Positions 44,880 through 54,923 are shown, counted from the stretch's first letter. The stretch: DNA of 64,000 nt from an uncultured Gammaproteobacteria bacterium (GCA_937924335.1 CALDWW010000044.1:61329-125328), one strand, 5' to 3'. Notes: generated by a model not told the origin, from the letters alone. Program-made: numbers and translations.

Positions 44880-46331
44880 ATGAAAATAGGCTCGGGCCCG
44901 GCACCATTGCCTGCTCCACGTATCGCGCTTCTGCTGTGTGCGAGTCTCGCATCTGGTTGCATCACGGTAGGCCCTGACTACGAGACCCCTGAGACGAAGG
45001 TCCCCGACAAGTGGCAACAGGCGATCGTCGAGGAAATGAAATCCGGCGAGCCGGACATCATGCGCTGGTGGGAGTCGTTCGGCGATCCTCAGCTGACCGG
45101 CTACATGGAGAGGGCGCGCGAAGGGAATCCGGGTCTCCAAGAAGCGGTGGCCCGACTCCGTGAAGCAAGAGCGATACGCGCCATTGCTGCCGGCGAGCGG
45201 ATGCCGGATATCAATGGTCTGGGTGCCGCCGAACGGACTCGCACAAGCGAGGACTTTTTCCCACCGACGGGTGACCGGACGGACAACATCTACGATTACG
45301 GAGTGAACGCCAGATGGGAGGCAGACGTCTGGGGGCGCGTCCGTCGGCTGGTTGAATCTGCCGACGCCAATCTGCAGGCGTCGCTCGAATCTTATCGTGA
45401 TGTCCTGGTCCTGCTCTACGCACAGGTTGCACTTGCCTATACGGACGTCCGCACGTCCCAGGAACGTATCAATTACATCCGGGGGAACATCAAGACGCAG
45501 CGAGACGCTCTCGGCCTGGTACAGGATCGGAACAAGGCGGGTCTGGCATCCGACCTCGAAGTCCGTCAGGCAGAACTCAACCTGTATCGTACCGAGGCGT
45601 TCCTTCCGACACTGCAGGCCCGTTTGACTGCAGCCATAAACCAGCTGGGTGTCCTTCTCGGTGAGCCACCCAGCGCATTGCACGGCGAGCTGGCCGAGCG
45701 CAAGCAGGTGCCGAAGGCGCGAGGGGACTTCAAGGTCGGAGCCCCCGGCGATCTCGTGCGCCGCCGACCGGATATACGGGCCGCAGAGCGCGCGCTGGCT
45801 GCCCAGACGGCAAGGATCGGCGTCGCGACTGCCGAGCTCTATCCCCGCTTCAATATCAACGGCAACTTCTCGATCCTGACGTCCAACTTTGATGATGGCG
45901 CCGACTGGGATAATCGCAATTGGGCATTCGGCGGATTCTTTACCTGGAATCTGTTCGACGGAGGCCGGATCCGGGGACTGATCGAGGTGGAAGACGCGCG
46001 TACGGAGCAGGCCCTCGAACGGTATGAACAGACCGTTCTGGAAGCGCTCGAGGATGTCGAGACTTCTATTTCCGATTACGCGCGGGAACAGCAGCGCCGC
46101 GATTCACTATCAAAGTCGGTTTTCGCCGCGGAGGAGTCGGTGCGGCTGGTCCTGATCCTGTATCGGACGGGCCTGACTGATTTTCAGAATGTCCTGGACA
46201 TGCAGCGATCGCTGTTCGAGCAGCAGGACCAGTACGCCGACAGTGACGGCATCGTGACCGTCAATCTGATCCGGATCTACACCGCGCTTGGCGGAGGATG
46301 GGACCCGGCCGATCTTCCCGAGATGGAATAG
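44880..46331 (+). CDS. Outer-membrane efflux lipoprotein (NodT/OprM family)
   Basis: A 483-aa TolC-like channel lipoprotein. The signal peptide ends in a lipobox LASGC followed by ITVGPDYETPETKVPDKW, the NodT/OprM hallmark. Two OEP repeat domains follow, with RRRPDIRAAERALAAQTARIGVATAELYPRFNINGNF in the middle. The ATG at 44880 is preceded by GGAGG; two earlier in-frame ATGs are less well placed. It is the first gene of an operon with a membrane-fusion protein and an RND pump, giving a complete tripartite system. Confidence 0.92.
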   Translation: MKIGSGPAPLPAPRIALLLCASLASGCITVGPDYETPETKVPDKWQQAIVEEMKSGEPDIMRWWESFGDPQLTGYMERAREGNPGLQEAVARLREARAIRAIAAGERMPDINGLGAAERTRTSEDFFPPTGDRTDNIYDYGVNARWEADVWGRVRRLVESADANLQASLESYRDVLVLLYAQVALAYTDVRTSQERINYIRGNIKTQRDALGLVQDRNKAGLASDLEVRQAELNLYRTEAFLPTLQARLTAAINQLGVLLGEPPSALHGELAERKQVPKARGDFKVGAPGDLVRRRPDIRAAERALAAQTARIGVATAELYPRFNINGNFSILTSNFDDGADWDNRNWAFGGFFTWNLFDGGRIRGLIEVEDARTEQALERYEQTVLEALEDVETSISDYAREQQRRDSLSKSVFAAEESVRLVLILYRTGLTDFQNVLDMQRSLFEQQDQYADSDGIVTVNLIRIYTALGGGWDPADLPEME

Positions 46332-46378
46332 ACATGAGAATCACCGCCGCTAACAATCGTTTGGACAGGCCACGGACT

Positions 46379-47464
46379 ATGAACAAGAAATCAACGATCA
46401 AGAGGGTCTTTGCCGCCATGGGCCTTGCGGTCGCCACTGCGTTGTCTGGCGGCTGTTCAGAGCCAGTGGAACCGGTCGAGATAGTCCGTCCGGTGCGTGT
46501 GTTGCGCGTGGCAGCTCCCGCGGAGCTGACAGGCCGCTCGCTCCCGGGTCGAGCCCGCGCCGCGGAAGAGACCAACCTGTCGTTCGACGTCTCCGGCACG
46601 ATCCTGGAACGTCCGGTCAGCGTCGGTGACTTTGTCGAGCCGGGCCAATTACTTGCCCGCCTCGATCAGCGCGATTTCAAGAACGAGCGCGATGCCGCCA
46701 TCGCCGCCAGGAACCGGATGCGCGCCAACTTCGAGCGCGTCAAGATCGCCGCGGAATCCGGCGCGGTGGCAAGGCAGGACCTTGACGATGCCCGCGCCCA
46801 GCTGGATGTCGCGCAGGCCCAGCTGAACATCGCGGAGAAGGCGATCGAGGACTCCACCATCATCGCGCCCAGGGCGGGCACCATTTCGGCCACCTACGTA
46901 GAAGCGTTCACAAGCGTACGGGCGAAAGAGGCGATCGTCCGTCTCCTCGATACCTCGGCGATCGAGATGGTCGTGCAGGTGCCCGAAGGGCTGATTTCGT
47001 TCGTACCCCATGTGGAAAACATCAGCATCGAGTTCGATGCCTTCCCCGGTAGAACGGTGCCTGCCGAGGTCAAGGAGATAAGCAACGAGGCGAGCCAGAC
47101 GACACGCACATTTCCCGTCACGCTGATCATGGAGCAACCGGAAGACTTCAAGGTTCTCCCCGGCATGGCCGGCAGGGCGCGCGGCAATCTGCCGGAATCG
47201 GCCGCCCCCGGGATGACGACACTGCAGGTCCCGGTATCTGCCGTGTTCTCTCCGGACGAGCAGGAGGATGGCGATGACACTTTCGTGTGGGTCGTCGACG
47301 AGTCCACCAATACCGTCAGCAGGCGGGGCGTAATGACCGGCGAGCTGGACCGCACCGGCATCCAGGTTCGGGAGGGCATAGGCGCCGGGGATTTGATCGT
47401 CATCAGCGGCGTCCATTTCCTCGAAGAAGGCCAGGTCATCCGTCCGGTCGAACTGGGATCCTAG
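46379..47464 (+). CDS. RND efflux periplasmic adaptor (membrane-fusion protein)
   Basis: A 361-aa lipoprotein-type adaptor. Lipobox LSGGC ends the signal MNKKSTIKRVFAAMGLAVAT. The two halves of the lipoyl domain (FDVSGTILERPVSVGDFVEPGQLLARLD and IIAPRAGTI) flank a coiled-coil hairpin at about residues 95-150. It should bridge the pump of the next gene and the outer-membrane channel. The ATG at 46379 gives a normal lipoprotein signal; an ATG at 46334, two bases after the previous stop, would extend it by 15 residues. Confidence 0.9.
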   Translation: MNKKSTIKRVFAAMGLAVATALSGGCSEPVEPVEIVRPVRVLRVAAPAELTGRSLPGRARAAEETNLSFDVSGTILERPVSVGDFVEPGQLLARLDQRDFKNERDAAIAARNRMRANFERVKIAAESGAVARQDLDDARAQLDVAQAQLNIAEKAIEDSTIIAPRAGTISATYVEAFTSVRAKEAIVRLLDTSAIEMVVQVPEGLISFVPHVENISIEFDAFPGRTVPAEVKEISNEASQTTRTFPVTLIMEQPEDFKVLPGMAGRARGNLPESAAPGMTTLQVPVSAVFSPDEQEDGDDTFVWVVDESTNTVSRRGVMTGELDRTGIQVREGIGAGDLIVISGVHFLEEGQVIRPVELGS

Positions 47465-47467
47465 GCC

Positions 47468-50400
47468 ATGAATCTCACCGCGTTGGCGATCGAGAAGAGG
47501 GCAGTTACCTATTTCGCACTGTTCCTGCTGCTGACAGCTGGCACCGCCAGTTTCTTTGCCTTGGGACAGCTTGAGGACCCGGAGTTCTCCGTCAAGACAG
47601 CGGTGATCACGACGAGTTACCCGGGAGCCAGTCCGGCAGAGGTCGAGCTGGAGGTGACCGACCGTATAGAGATTGCCGTCCAGGAGTTGCCGAGCGTCGA
47701 CGAGATCTACTCGATCTCCCGCGCTGGACTGTCGATTGTCCGGGTCGATATCAAGAGCGAGTACTGGTCGGATCGATTGCCCCAGGTCTGGGACCAGATG
47801 CGAGCGAAGATTCGCGACATAGAGACGCGATTGCCTCCCGGTGCCGGCCGCCCCGACATCGGTGACGACTTCGGTTTCGTCTACGGATTCCTGCTGGCCT
47901 TGACGGGCGACGGGTACAGCTATTCGGAACTGGAGGACTTTGCGGAAGCGGTGCGTAAAGAGCTGGGCGTCGTGGATGGCGTCTCCCGGGCCGAATTGTG
48001 GGGCATCCAGCAAAGGGTGATCTTCGTCGACATTTCGGAGCAGCAGCTCGCGGCTATCGGGCTCTCTGGAGACAGTATCGCCCAGACTCTGCGCATCCAG
48101 AACGAGGTCGTTGATGCTGGCGGTGTCGACGTCGGCGAGCGGAGGCTGCGGGTCGCGCCGACCGGCGAGTTCACGTCGCCCGAGGATATAGGCGACATGT
48201 TCGTCCGTCCGACCTTACTCGACGCTCTTCAGCAACAGCAGCAGCCAGAGTCGGCATCCGGTGAACTGCTCCGGATCCGGGACGTCGCCACCGTCTCCCA
48301 GGGCTACCTCGATCCGCCGATGACATTAATGCGGTTCAATGGCCAGCCTGCCATCGGGCTGGCTCTCGCGAATATCGCCGGCGGCAATGTTGTGCACACC
48401 GGCCGCAATATTGAAAAACGCATGGCGGAACTGCTGCCCTCGATACCGGTGGGCCTGGAGATGCATAAGGTCTCCTGGCAAGCGGACGAGGTCACCAACG
48501 CAATCGATAGTTTCATGATCAGCCTCATCCAGGCTATCGCCATCGTGCTGGCCGTCCTGACAATCGCGATGGGTTGGCGGATGGGCGTGATTATCGGCAC
48601 CGGGCTGATCCTGACCATCCTGGCAACTTTTCTCGTTATGGCGATCTTCGGTATCGACCTGCAGCGGATGTCCCTGGGGGCACTGATCATTGCGCTGGGG
48701 ATGATGGTGGACAACTCCATTGTGGTGGCCGATGGCATGTATACGCGCCTGGCCCAGGGGATGGAACGGAAGCAGGCAGCGATAGAGGCGGCAAAGTCTC
48801 CTTCGATGCCACTTCTGGGTGCGACCGTGGTGGCGGTCATGGCTTTCTACCCGATATTCGCATCACCTGATGATGCCGGCGAGTATTGCCGCACCTTATT
48901 TACGGTGGTGGCCATCGCTTTGCTGTCGAGCTGGCTGATCGGCATGACGATGACGCCGCTCCAGTGCATCGACATGTTGCCGGGGCCCAAGGAAGGGGAG
49001 TCGGACGCGGACCCGTACAACACACCATTCTTCAACAAATATCGGGCGTTCCTCGAGTGGGCGTTGCACAGGCGCGTGCTCTTCGTGGGGGCCATGGTGG
49101 GACTGCTGGTTGTCTCCATGATGGGGTTCCAGCTGGTCACGCAGATGTTCTTTCCCAACGCCGCCCGTCCACAAATGATGGTCGACTTTTGGTTCCCGGA
49201 GGGTACGCGGGTCCAGGAGGTATCCGAGCAGATGCGGATCGCCGAGGCGCGGGTCGCCAAGGAACCCATGGTGGTTTCTACCGCCAGTTTCGTCGGTCAG
49301 GGGCCGCCCCGCTTCTATCTGCCGGTCGACTCGGAATTTCCTACCCAGTCCTACGGGCAGATCATTATTAATGTGGATGACTTCCGTACGCTGGAGGAAT
49401 TACAGCTGACCATGCAGTCATGGGCCGCCGAACAACCCTTCGACAGCATGATCCGGGCCCGCCTATACGGCGTTGGTCCGTCGGACACGTGGGAGTTCGA
49501 GGCGCGCTTCAGCGGGCCGGCCGAGGCGGACATGAACTACCTCAGAGAACTCGGTCGGCGCGGGATGGACCAGCTTGCCTCGTCACCGCTTGCCGATGAC
49601 GTCCGAACCGATATGCGGGAACAGGTCAAAAAGGTGATCCCCCAGTTCAACCAGCAGCGCGGCCGCTGGGCCTCTGTCGACCGGCGTGACCTGGCTAACG
49701 CCACGAAGCGCACATTCGACGGTCTGCAGGTCGGGCTCTACCGGGAGGGGAGAGACCTTTACCCCATCCTCTTGCGGAGCACCGACGACCAACGTGACGC
49801 GGGCGGCTTGTCCACCTTGCAGATTCAGCCACAGGGCAAAACGGAGACTGTTCCGCTCGCCCAGGTTGTGGATGCGGTGGAGACCACCTGGGAGGATCCG
49901 ATCATTATCCGTTACAACCGGAGACGGGCGATCACGGTCCAGGGTTCGCCCGTTGACGGACACACGTTCCCCCAGCTGCAGGCTACGGTCATCGAGCAGT
50001 TCGATGAGATGGCGAAGGATCTGCGGCCGGGGTATGAACTCTACTGGGACGGCGAATACTCGAGTACCCGGGATGCGCAGGCGTCTCTGGTGCCCGGCGT
50101 ATTGCCGGCGGTGGTCATCATCCTGTTCATCATCGTCATGCTGTTCAACGCGTTCAGGCCGCCGATCATCATCGTCCTGACTATTCCTTTCGTGCTGATC
50201 GGTATCACCTGGGGCCTTGTGTTCACTGGCGCTGCCTTCGGCTTCGTAGCACTACTCGGTGCAATGAGCCTTGCCGGCATGATGATCAAGAACTCTATCG
50301 TGCTGCTCGATCAGGTAAACATCGAGCTTGAAGCCGGGCGTTCGCCCTATGAGGCGATCGTGACCGCAGGGGTCTCCCGCGTCAGGCCCGTGGCATTAGC

Positions 50401-50575
50401 GGCCGCCACCACCGTGCTGGGTGTGATCCCGCTGCTGCCGGACACGTTCTGGGTGGGTATGGCGGTCACGATCATGGCCGGCCTAACCTTCGGCACCATT
50501 CTGACTATGGTGCTGGTGCCGACCCTGTACGCGCTTCTCTATAGGGTGCCGTCTCCCGCGAAACAGGCAGGCTAG
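47468..50575 (+). CDS. RND efflux transporter permease
   Basis: A 1035-aa inner-membrane antiporter with twelve predicted helices and two large periplasmic loops. N-terminal LEDPEFSVKTAVITTSYPGASPAEVE is typical of the hydrophobe/amphiphile efflux group. The TM4 proton-relay segment is ALGMMVDNSIVVADG, one aspartate followed by asparagine, where AcrB has two aspartates. The second half carries GAMSLAGMMIKNSIVLLDQ. It begins three bases after the adaptor. Substrate unknown; no regulator gene is nearby. Confidence 0.93.
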   Translation: MNLTALAIEKRAVTYFALFLLLTAGTASFFALGQLEDPEFSVKTAVITTSYPGASPAEVELEVTDRIEIAVQELPSVDEIYSISRAGLSIVRVDIKSEYWSDRLPQVWDQMRAKIRDIETRLPPGAGRPDIGDDFGFVYGFLLALTGDGYSYSELEDFAEAVRKELGVVDGVSRAELWGIQQRVIFVDISEQQLAAIGLSGDSIAQTLRIQNEVVDAGGVDVGERRLRVAPTGEFTSPEDIGDMFVRPTLLDALQQQQQPESASGELLRIRDVATVSQGYLDPPMTLMRFNGQPAIGLALANIAGGNVVHTGRNIEKRMAELLPSIPVGLEMHKVSWQADEVTNAIDSFMISLIQAIAIVLAVLTIAMGWRMGVIIGTGLILTILATFLVMAIFGIDLQRMSLGALIIALGMMVDNSIVVADGMYTRLAQGMERKQAAIEAAKSPSMPLLGATVVAVMAFYPIFASPDDAGEYCRTLFTVVAIALLSSWLIGMTMTPLQCIDMLPGPKEGESDADPYNTPFFNKYRAFLEWALHRRVLFVGAMVGLLVVSMMGFQLVTQMFFPNAARPQMMVDFWFPEGTRVQEVSEQMRIAEARVAKEPMVVSTASFVGQGPPRFYLPVDSEFPTQSYGQIIINVDDFRTLEELQLTMQSWAAEQPFDSMIRARLYGVGPSDTWEFEARFSGPAEADMNYLRELGRRGMDQLASSPLADDVRTDMREQVKKVIPQFNQQRGRWASVDRRDLANATKRTFDGLQVGLYREGRDLYPILLRSTDDQRDAGGLSTLQIQPQGKTETVPLAQVVDAVETTWEDPIIIRYNRRRAITVQGSPVDGHTFPQLQATVIEQFDEMAKDLRPGYELYWDGEYSSTRDAQASLVPGVLPAVVIILFIIVMLFNAFRPPIIIVLTIPFVLIGITWGLVFTGAAFGFVALLGAMSLAGMMIKNSIVLLDQVNIELEAGRSPYEAIVTAGVSRVRPVALAAATTVLGVIPLLPDTFWVGMAVTIMAGLTFGTILTMVLVPTLYALLYRVPSPAKQAG

Positions 50576-50598
50576 CGCACAAGAGCCGACTTGTAATG

Positions 50599-50629
50599 AC
50601 CTCCTGGTGGCGACATCAGGAGGTTTTTT
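50599..50629 (+). terminator. Intrinsic terminator of the first RND operon
   Basis: ACCTCCTG (50599-50606) and CAGGAGGT (50617-50624) form an 8-bp stem with a 10-base loop, followed by TTTTTT. It lies 24 bases after the permease stop codon. Confidence 0.85.
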
Positions 50630-50838
50630 GTTCCTCATAAAACGAGTTAAACATAGTTATTAATTTATTGAAATTGAGAGAATATAAAGGAATAAAGATA
50701 TTTAAATGTTGCGGCATATCGCCCAATGCCGGCGTTTCGTTAACCGATCATCCAGGATCACGTCTTCGTCCACCTGTTCATGTTGGGTGAACGCTACAGC
50801 GTGGCCGGCAACGCCACCTGGCTGCCGGTGTTGCCGGG
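50630..50838. other. AT-rich intergenic stretch, no gene seen
   Basis: The first 75 bases after the terminator are AT-rich; the rest has normal composition. No supported reading frame, RNA gene or repeat was found. Confidence 0.4.
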
Positions 50839-51255
50839 CTAGCGAGGGTCGGCGGAGCTATGACATCGGCTCAGAAGTTCGTCGAGCTGGAGATCGAGCG
50901 CGCGCACTGAAATCTGGATTTCGATGACCGAGAGGATCAGCGAGATGCTCAAAAGGACCAGGCTGGCAGCGAACAGGACCTGGCCTGCGGCCAGCCATCC
51001 TGCGAACAGGACGAACATGCAGACCACACACAACAGCAGGCTGAGTACCCCGGACGCCTGCATGCGGCGGATCAGGACGACTCGCCTCCGGAGTTCAAGG
51101 ATCTGGCGTTCAAGGAGTACATCGCTATTTTCCTGGTAACGCTGGTGGAGGCTGCGGATCAGGGTGCCGAGCGTCAGGAAGCGGTTTGTGTAGGCCAGCA
51201 GCAGAAGAGACACCGCCGGGAAAAGCAGTGCCGGTGTGGTGAGGTTCAGCTCCAT
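50839..51255 (-). CDS. DUF2721 membrane protein
   Basis: A 138-aa protein of the DUF2721 family: an N-terminal hydrophobic helix (LTTPALLFPAVSLLLLAYTNRFLTLGTLIRSLHQ), a charged helical middle (ILELRRRVVLIRRMQ), and two more membrane helices (about 66-86 and 90-112). The family function is unknown. It follows the DJ-1-like gene on the same strand by nine bases, so they are probably co-transcribed. Confidence 0.85.
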   Translation of the reverse strand: MELNLTTPALLFPAVSLLLLAYTNRFLTLGTLIRSLHQRYQENSDVLLERQILELRRRVVLIRRMQASGVLSLLLCVVCMFVLFAGWLAAGQVLFAASLVLLSISLILSVIEIQISVRALDLQLDELLSRCHSSADPR

Positions 51256-51264
51256 GACTTTGAC

Positions 51265-51963
51265 CTAGGAGGCGGGGTCTTCCAGAAGTTTGGTGATGGC
51301 AAGCCCGACCCCCTTGGCGGATGCCGGATTCTGGCCGGTGACGATTCGGGCTGAGGTCACTACCTGGGGCTGAAATGCTGTGGCCGGGATGACCGTTGCT
51401 CCACGCTCTCTCAGGCGATCTTCCAGCAGGAAGGGGACCACATCGTCAAGCGCCACTGCTGCCTCTTCCTCGTTAGTGAAGCAAGCGACAGTCTTGCCGT
51501 CGACGAGGTAGTCGTCTCCTACCCTGATGTTGATCAGTCCGGCCGGACCATGACAGACCGCGGCGACGACACCTCCGCGCTCATAGATGGATGCGGCGAT
51601 TCCGGCGAGCCGTTCGTTGTCCGGTAGGTCCCACATGGTGCCATGACCACCGGCGTAGAAGATGGCGCGATAGCGTTGCGGATCCACCTGGTCTGGCCGC
51701 AGGCTGTTGTCCAGCGCCTCCGCCCAGGCCTCTGTGTCGACGAAACTCCGGCTGATCTCGTCCATCTGCTCGGTGCTGCCCGGATCCACGGGCGGTTTAC
51801 CGCCCCGCGGGCTGACGAAATCCACCGTACAGCCCTGGTTTATCAGCACCCTGTGCGGGTGACTGACCTCGGGGAGGTAGTAGCCGGTCTTGCGTCCGGT
51901 GTCTCCGAGCTCAGCGTGGCTCGTCACGACGAATAACACCAGGGCCTTGTCTCCGGCCGACAC
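51265..51963 (-). CDS. DJ-1/PfpI family protein (Hsp31-like)
   Basis: A 232-aa class I glutamine-amidotransferase-like protein. The nucleophile elbow AAVCHGPAGL places the reactive cysteine at C137, followed by H138, with a paired glutamate in YYLPEVSHP (E32). Size and the GGHGTMWDLPDNERL segment fit the Hsp31/glyoxalase III branch, which detoxifies methylglyoxal or repairs glycated proteins. A GTG start is 11 bases after the parvulin stop; the three minus-strand genes probably form one stress-related operon. Confidence 0.88.
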   Translation of the reverse strand: MSAGDKALVLFVVTSHAELGDTGRKTGYYLPEVSHPHRVLINQGCTVDFVSPRGGKPPVDPGSTEQMDEISRSFVDTEAWAEALDNSLRPDQVDPQRYRAIFYAGGHGTMWDLPDNERLAGIAASIYERGGVVAAVCHGPAGLINIRVGDDYLVDGKTVACFTNEEEAAVALDDVVPFLLEDRLRERGATVIPATAFQPQVVTSARIVTGQNPASAKGVGLAITKLLEDPAS

Positions 51964-51974
51964 CGCGTCAATCC

Positions 51975-52253
51975 TCAGGCGCGGGACGTGATCTCGACCA
52001 CGTGGAAACCGAACTGGGTCTTCACGGGGCCGAGGGGCTTGCCGAGCTCACCCTCGAATACAACTTTGTCAAACTCCGGCACCATCATTCCACGACCGAA
52101 ACTGCCGAGATCTCCGCCACTACGGCCGGAGGGGCATTTGGAGTGTTTTGCCGCAAGTTCAGCAAAGTCCCCGCCGGATTCGATCTGATCGATCAGCTCC
52201 TGGCATTCGGTCTCTGTCTCGACAAGAATGTGGCGTGCGCTGGCAGTCGTCAT
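51975..52253 (-). CDS. Parvulin-type peptidyl-prolyl isomerase (PpiC-like)
   Basis: A 92-aa cytoplasmic single-domain parvulin. SARHILVETETE (the conserved histidine), AAKHSKCPSGRSGGDLGSFGRGMMVPEFDKVVF and FGFHVVEI cover the whole active site. The ATG at 52253 follows GGGGGAG; the longer frame starts nine codons earlier. It catalyses proline isomerisation in folding substrates. No signal peptide is present. Confidence 0.94.
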   Translation of the reverse strand: MTTASARHILVETETECQELIDQIESGGDFAELAAKHSKCPSGRSGGDLGSFGRGMMVPEFDKVVFEGELGKPLGPVKTQFGFHVVEITSRA

Positions 52254-52313
52254 GCGTGTCTCCCCCAGGGAATCATCCAAATCCGTATTCTATCAAGGCC
52301 GGTCGATTGTGGC

Positions 52314-53936
52314 TCAGCCCGGCAGATGCCGCGCCTTCCTGCGGCGGAAGTCCTTCAAGATCTCCCTGGCGGCATTGTGTCCCGGCGCTCCGGTCACTCC
52401 GCCCCCAGGGTGCGTTCCCGAGCCGCACATATAGAGCCCCTTGAGCGGACCCCGGTAATCGCCATATCCCAGCATGGGTCGGGCGCTGAACAATTGATCC
52501 AGTCCCAGGGCGCCATGAAAGATGTCGCCGCCGACGAGGCCGAACTCGTGTTCAAGGTTGGCCGGAGTGAGGGCAATCATACCGAGGATGCTGTCGCGGA
52601 AATTCGGTGCATACTCGGTCACTTTGTCGATCACCGTTTCCACCGCCGCGTCCCGGGCGGTGTCCCAGTTCTGACCTTCCGGAAGCTCTGGCGCGAATTG
52701 CTGGCAGAACAGGCTCGCGACGTGTTGACCTTCTGGAGCAAGCGAGTCGTCCAGTGTGCTGGGGATCAGCATCTCGATCACCGGGCTGCGTGACCAGCCG
52801 TAGGTGCGGGCATCGAGCCAGGCCTGCTCCATGTAGCCGAGACTGGGTCCGATGATGATGCCCGACTGATGACCCGGCTGAGGGCCGGTTCCCGACATGC
52901 AGTCGAATTTCGGCAGTTCCGACAAGGCGACGTTCATCCGCAGCGTGCCGGACCCGCATCGGTACCGGCGCATCCTGCCGAGAAATTCCTGGTCGAGAGC
53001 CCCAGGTTCGATGAGTTGCAGATAAAGCAGTTTCGGATTGACGTTAGCGATCACGCTGCGGGCGCTGAATTCACGGCCGTCGTCCAGAGAGACACCGACG
53101 GCCCGATCCGCGTCAGTGTTCACGCGGGCGACCGAAGCGTTCGTCTCGATGTCCACTCCCAGTCGGAGGGCTTCGGCGGCCATCGCCTGTGTGATAGACC
53201 CCATGCCGCCGACGGCATGGCCCCAGACGCCACGTCGACCATTGACCTCGCCGAAGGCATGGTGCATCAGAACGTAGGCCGAGCCTTCGGCGTAAGGTCC
53301 TGCGTAATTGCCGACGACGGCATCGAAACCGTAGAGGGCTTTGATGGGATTGGACTCGAACCAGTCATCCAGGATTGCGCCGGCGCTGCGGGTGAAGAAT
53401 TCATGCAGATCCCGCTGGCCGTCCTGACCCAACCGCCGCATGTCCAGTCCCATCCGCATCGCGCGCCACAGATCGCTGACGCCTCCCGAAGGCGAGGGCG
53501 GCGTCTCCAGGAGTAACGCGCGAATCTGGTCGGCGACCCGGGTGATACGGTCCTGGAAGTCGTTCAGCCGGCCGGCGTCGGCCTCGGAGAATCGCGCCAC
53601 TTCGCGGCGAAATGCATTGTTGTCGGGCGAGACCGTAAACATGTCGCCGTTAGGCAGCGGTAGGAAGTTTGACAAGGGTCGTTCGAGGATGCGCAGACCG
53701 TGCTCGGCCAGTCGCAGGTCGCGGATGACCTTCGGGTTGAGGAGGCTGACGGTGTAACTGGCCGTCGAGTTACGGAAGCCCGGGTGGAACTCTTCCGTGA
53801 CGGCAGCCCCGCCGACGATGCTTCGGCGTTCGAGTACCTTCACCTTGAGCCCGCCGGCAGCGAGATAACAGGCGCAGGTCAGCCCGTTGTGGCCGCCGCC
53901 GACAATGATCGCGTCGTAGGTGCCAGGTGATGTCAT
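52314..53936 (-). CDS. Phytoene-desaturase-like FAD-dependent oxidoreductase
   Basis: A 540-aa flavoprotein. The dinucleotide-binding loop IIVGGGHNGLTCACYLA begins at residue 10, followed by LERRSIVGGAAVTEE, and the C-terminal FAD-contact GLYMCGSGTHPGGGVTGAPGHNAA near 505. This is the PYROXD2/CrtI-like group; no carotenoid genes are near, so the substrate is unknown. A TATAAT on the minus strand at 53961-53966 is a likely -10. It is divergent from the LOG-family gene. Confidence 0.86.
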   Translation of the reverse strand: MTSPGTYDAIIVGGGHNGLTCACYLAAGGLKVKVLERRSIVGGAAVTEEFHPGFRNSTASYTVSLLNPKVIRDLRLAEHGLRILERPLSNFLPLPNGDMFTVSPDNNAFRREVARFSEADAGRLNDFQDRITRVADQIRALLLETPPSPSGGVSDLWRAMRMGLDMRRLGQDGQRDLHEFFTRSAGAILDDWFESNPIKALYGFDAVVGNYAGPYAEGSAYVLMHHAFGEVNGRRGVWGHAVGGMGSITQAMAAEALRLGVDIETNASVARVNTDADRAVGVSLDDGREFSARSVIANVNPKLLYLQLIEPGALDQEFLGRMRRYRCGSGTLRMNVALSELPKFDCMSGTGPQPGHQSGIIIGPSLGYMEQAWLDARTYGWSRSPVIEMLIPSTLDDSLAPEGQHVASLFCQQFAPELPEGQNWDTARDAAVETVIDKVTEYAPNFRDSILGMIALTPANLEHEFGLVGGDIFHGALGLDQLFSARPMLGYGDYRGPLKGLYMCGSGTHPGGGVTGAPGHNAAREILKDFRRRKARHLPG

Positions 53937-53960
53937 GGTGATCCTCTGAGTCAGGAACGA

Positions 53961-53966
53961 ATTATA
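53961..53966 (-). promoter_or_regulatory. Perfect -10 hexamer for the FAD oxidoreductase gene
   Basis: TATAAT read on the minus strand, about 25 bases before the ATG at 53936. No good -35 hexamer is present at 16-18 bases, so the call is tentative. Confidence 0.35.
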
Positions 53967-54132
53967 GTGCGGGACGGCAACGATTGGCTCCTGTCATGTG
54001 CCCCGTCATGACCGGCAGCTTGACCGGCCTCCGTCCCGCTCCGTGCTCACCAGGTCAACTAAACTATTTCTGGTGATGCGGCTGACTTCGTATGTAGATG
54101 ACTCCTGACAGAAGACGGAGATGGAGACGATC

Positions 54133-54834
54133 ATGACAGACGCCCCCAACCCCAAGGGTGGCTTCTCACTGCTAGGCAACGTCGAGGGTGCCGAGAAACT
54201 CTTCCTCAAGGGCAGGCGCAGCCGGGAGGCAGACCTGGAGAGCGCGGTCACGTTTTTCCTGGAGTTCCTGCGTGGTTTCGAGAGCTTCGATTTCGAATTG
54301 CCCTGCGTGACGGTGTTCGGGTCGGCTCGGTTCGAGGAGGACCACCGGTACTATCGCCTGGCTCGGGAGACGGGTGCCGCGCTCGCAACAGCCGGGTACG
54401 CGGTGATGACCGGTGGCGGACCCGGGATCATGGAAGCCGCGAACCGCGGCGCGAGAGAAGCCGGGGGCCTCAGCCTGGGTTGCAACATCACCCTGCCGAT
54501 GGAGCAGAGACCGAACCCCTATCTCGACAAGTTCATCGAGTTCGAGCACTTCTTCATCCGAAAGGTCATGCTGGTGAAGTACTCGAACGCGTTCGTCGTC
54601 ATGCCTGGTGGTTTCGGTACGCTCGATGAGACATTCGAGGTGATCACCCTGGTCCAGACCGGTAAGCTCGAACGCTTTCCTATCGTCGGCATGGGCGGAG
54701 ATTTCTGGCGGGACCTGCGCAGCTTCAGCCGAGGCACGATGCTGTCCGAGGGCACGATCAGTGCGGAAGATCTCGACCTCATACAGCCTGCTGTCGACGC
54801 CGACGAAGCCGTCAGGATCATTCAGGCGCTATAG
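54133..54834 (+). CDS. LOG-family protein (TIGR00730, Rossmann fold nucleotide-binding)
   Basis: A 233-aa protein with both LOG motifs: GGGPGIMEAANRG near residue 95 and PGGFGTLDETFE near 157. Relatives are cytokinin-riboside phosphoribohydrolases or nucleotide-5'-monophosphate N-glycosidases (PpnN-like). It has an N-terminal extension of about 60 residues before VTVFGSARF. The ATG at 54133 lies seven bases after GGAG, which decides it over an ATG four codons earlier. It stands alone. Confidence 0.88.
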   Translation: MTDAPNPKGGFSLLGNVEGAEKLFLKGRRSREADLESAVTFFLEFLRGFESFDFELPCVTVFGSARFEEDHRYYRLARETGAALATAGYAVMTGGGPGIMEAANRGAREAGGLSLGCNITLPMEQRPNPYLDKFIEFEHFFIRKVMLVKYSNAFVVMPGGFGTLDETFEVITLVQTGKLERFPIVGMGGDFWRDLRSFSRGTMLSEGTISAEDLDLIQPAVDADEAVRIIQAL

Positions 54835-54923
54835 TAGCCGGGACACGGCCGGGTGAACCGGGCCCGCCTGGGCGGTGTCGGCGCGTCCGGCGGCCTCATA
54901 CCCTTGCGTGGCATGGAAAGTTA

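Noticed and set aside
46649..48013. A 454-codon minus-strand frame opposite the RND adaptor and pump
   Set aside because: Antisense shadow of two well-identified genes, no recognisable product.
50706..50927. Small plus-strand frame after the first RND operon
   Set aside because: It runs into the DUF2721 gene on the other strand and has no support.
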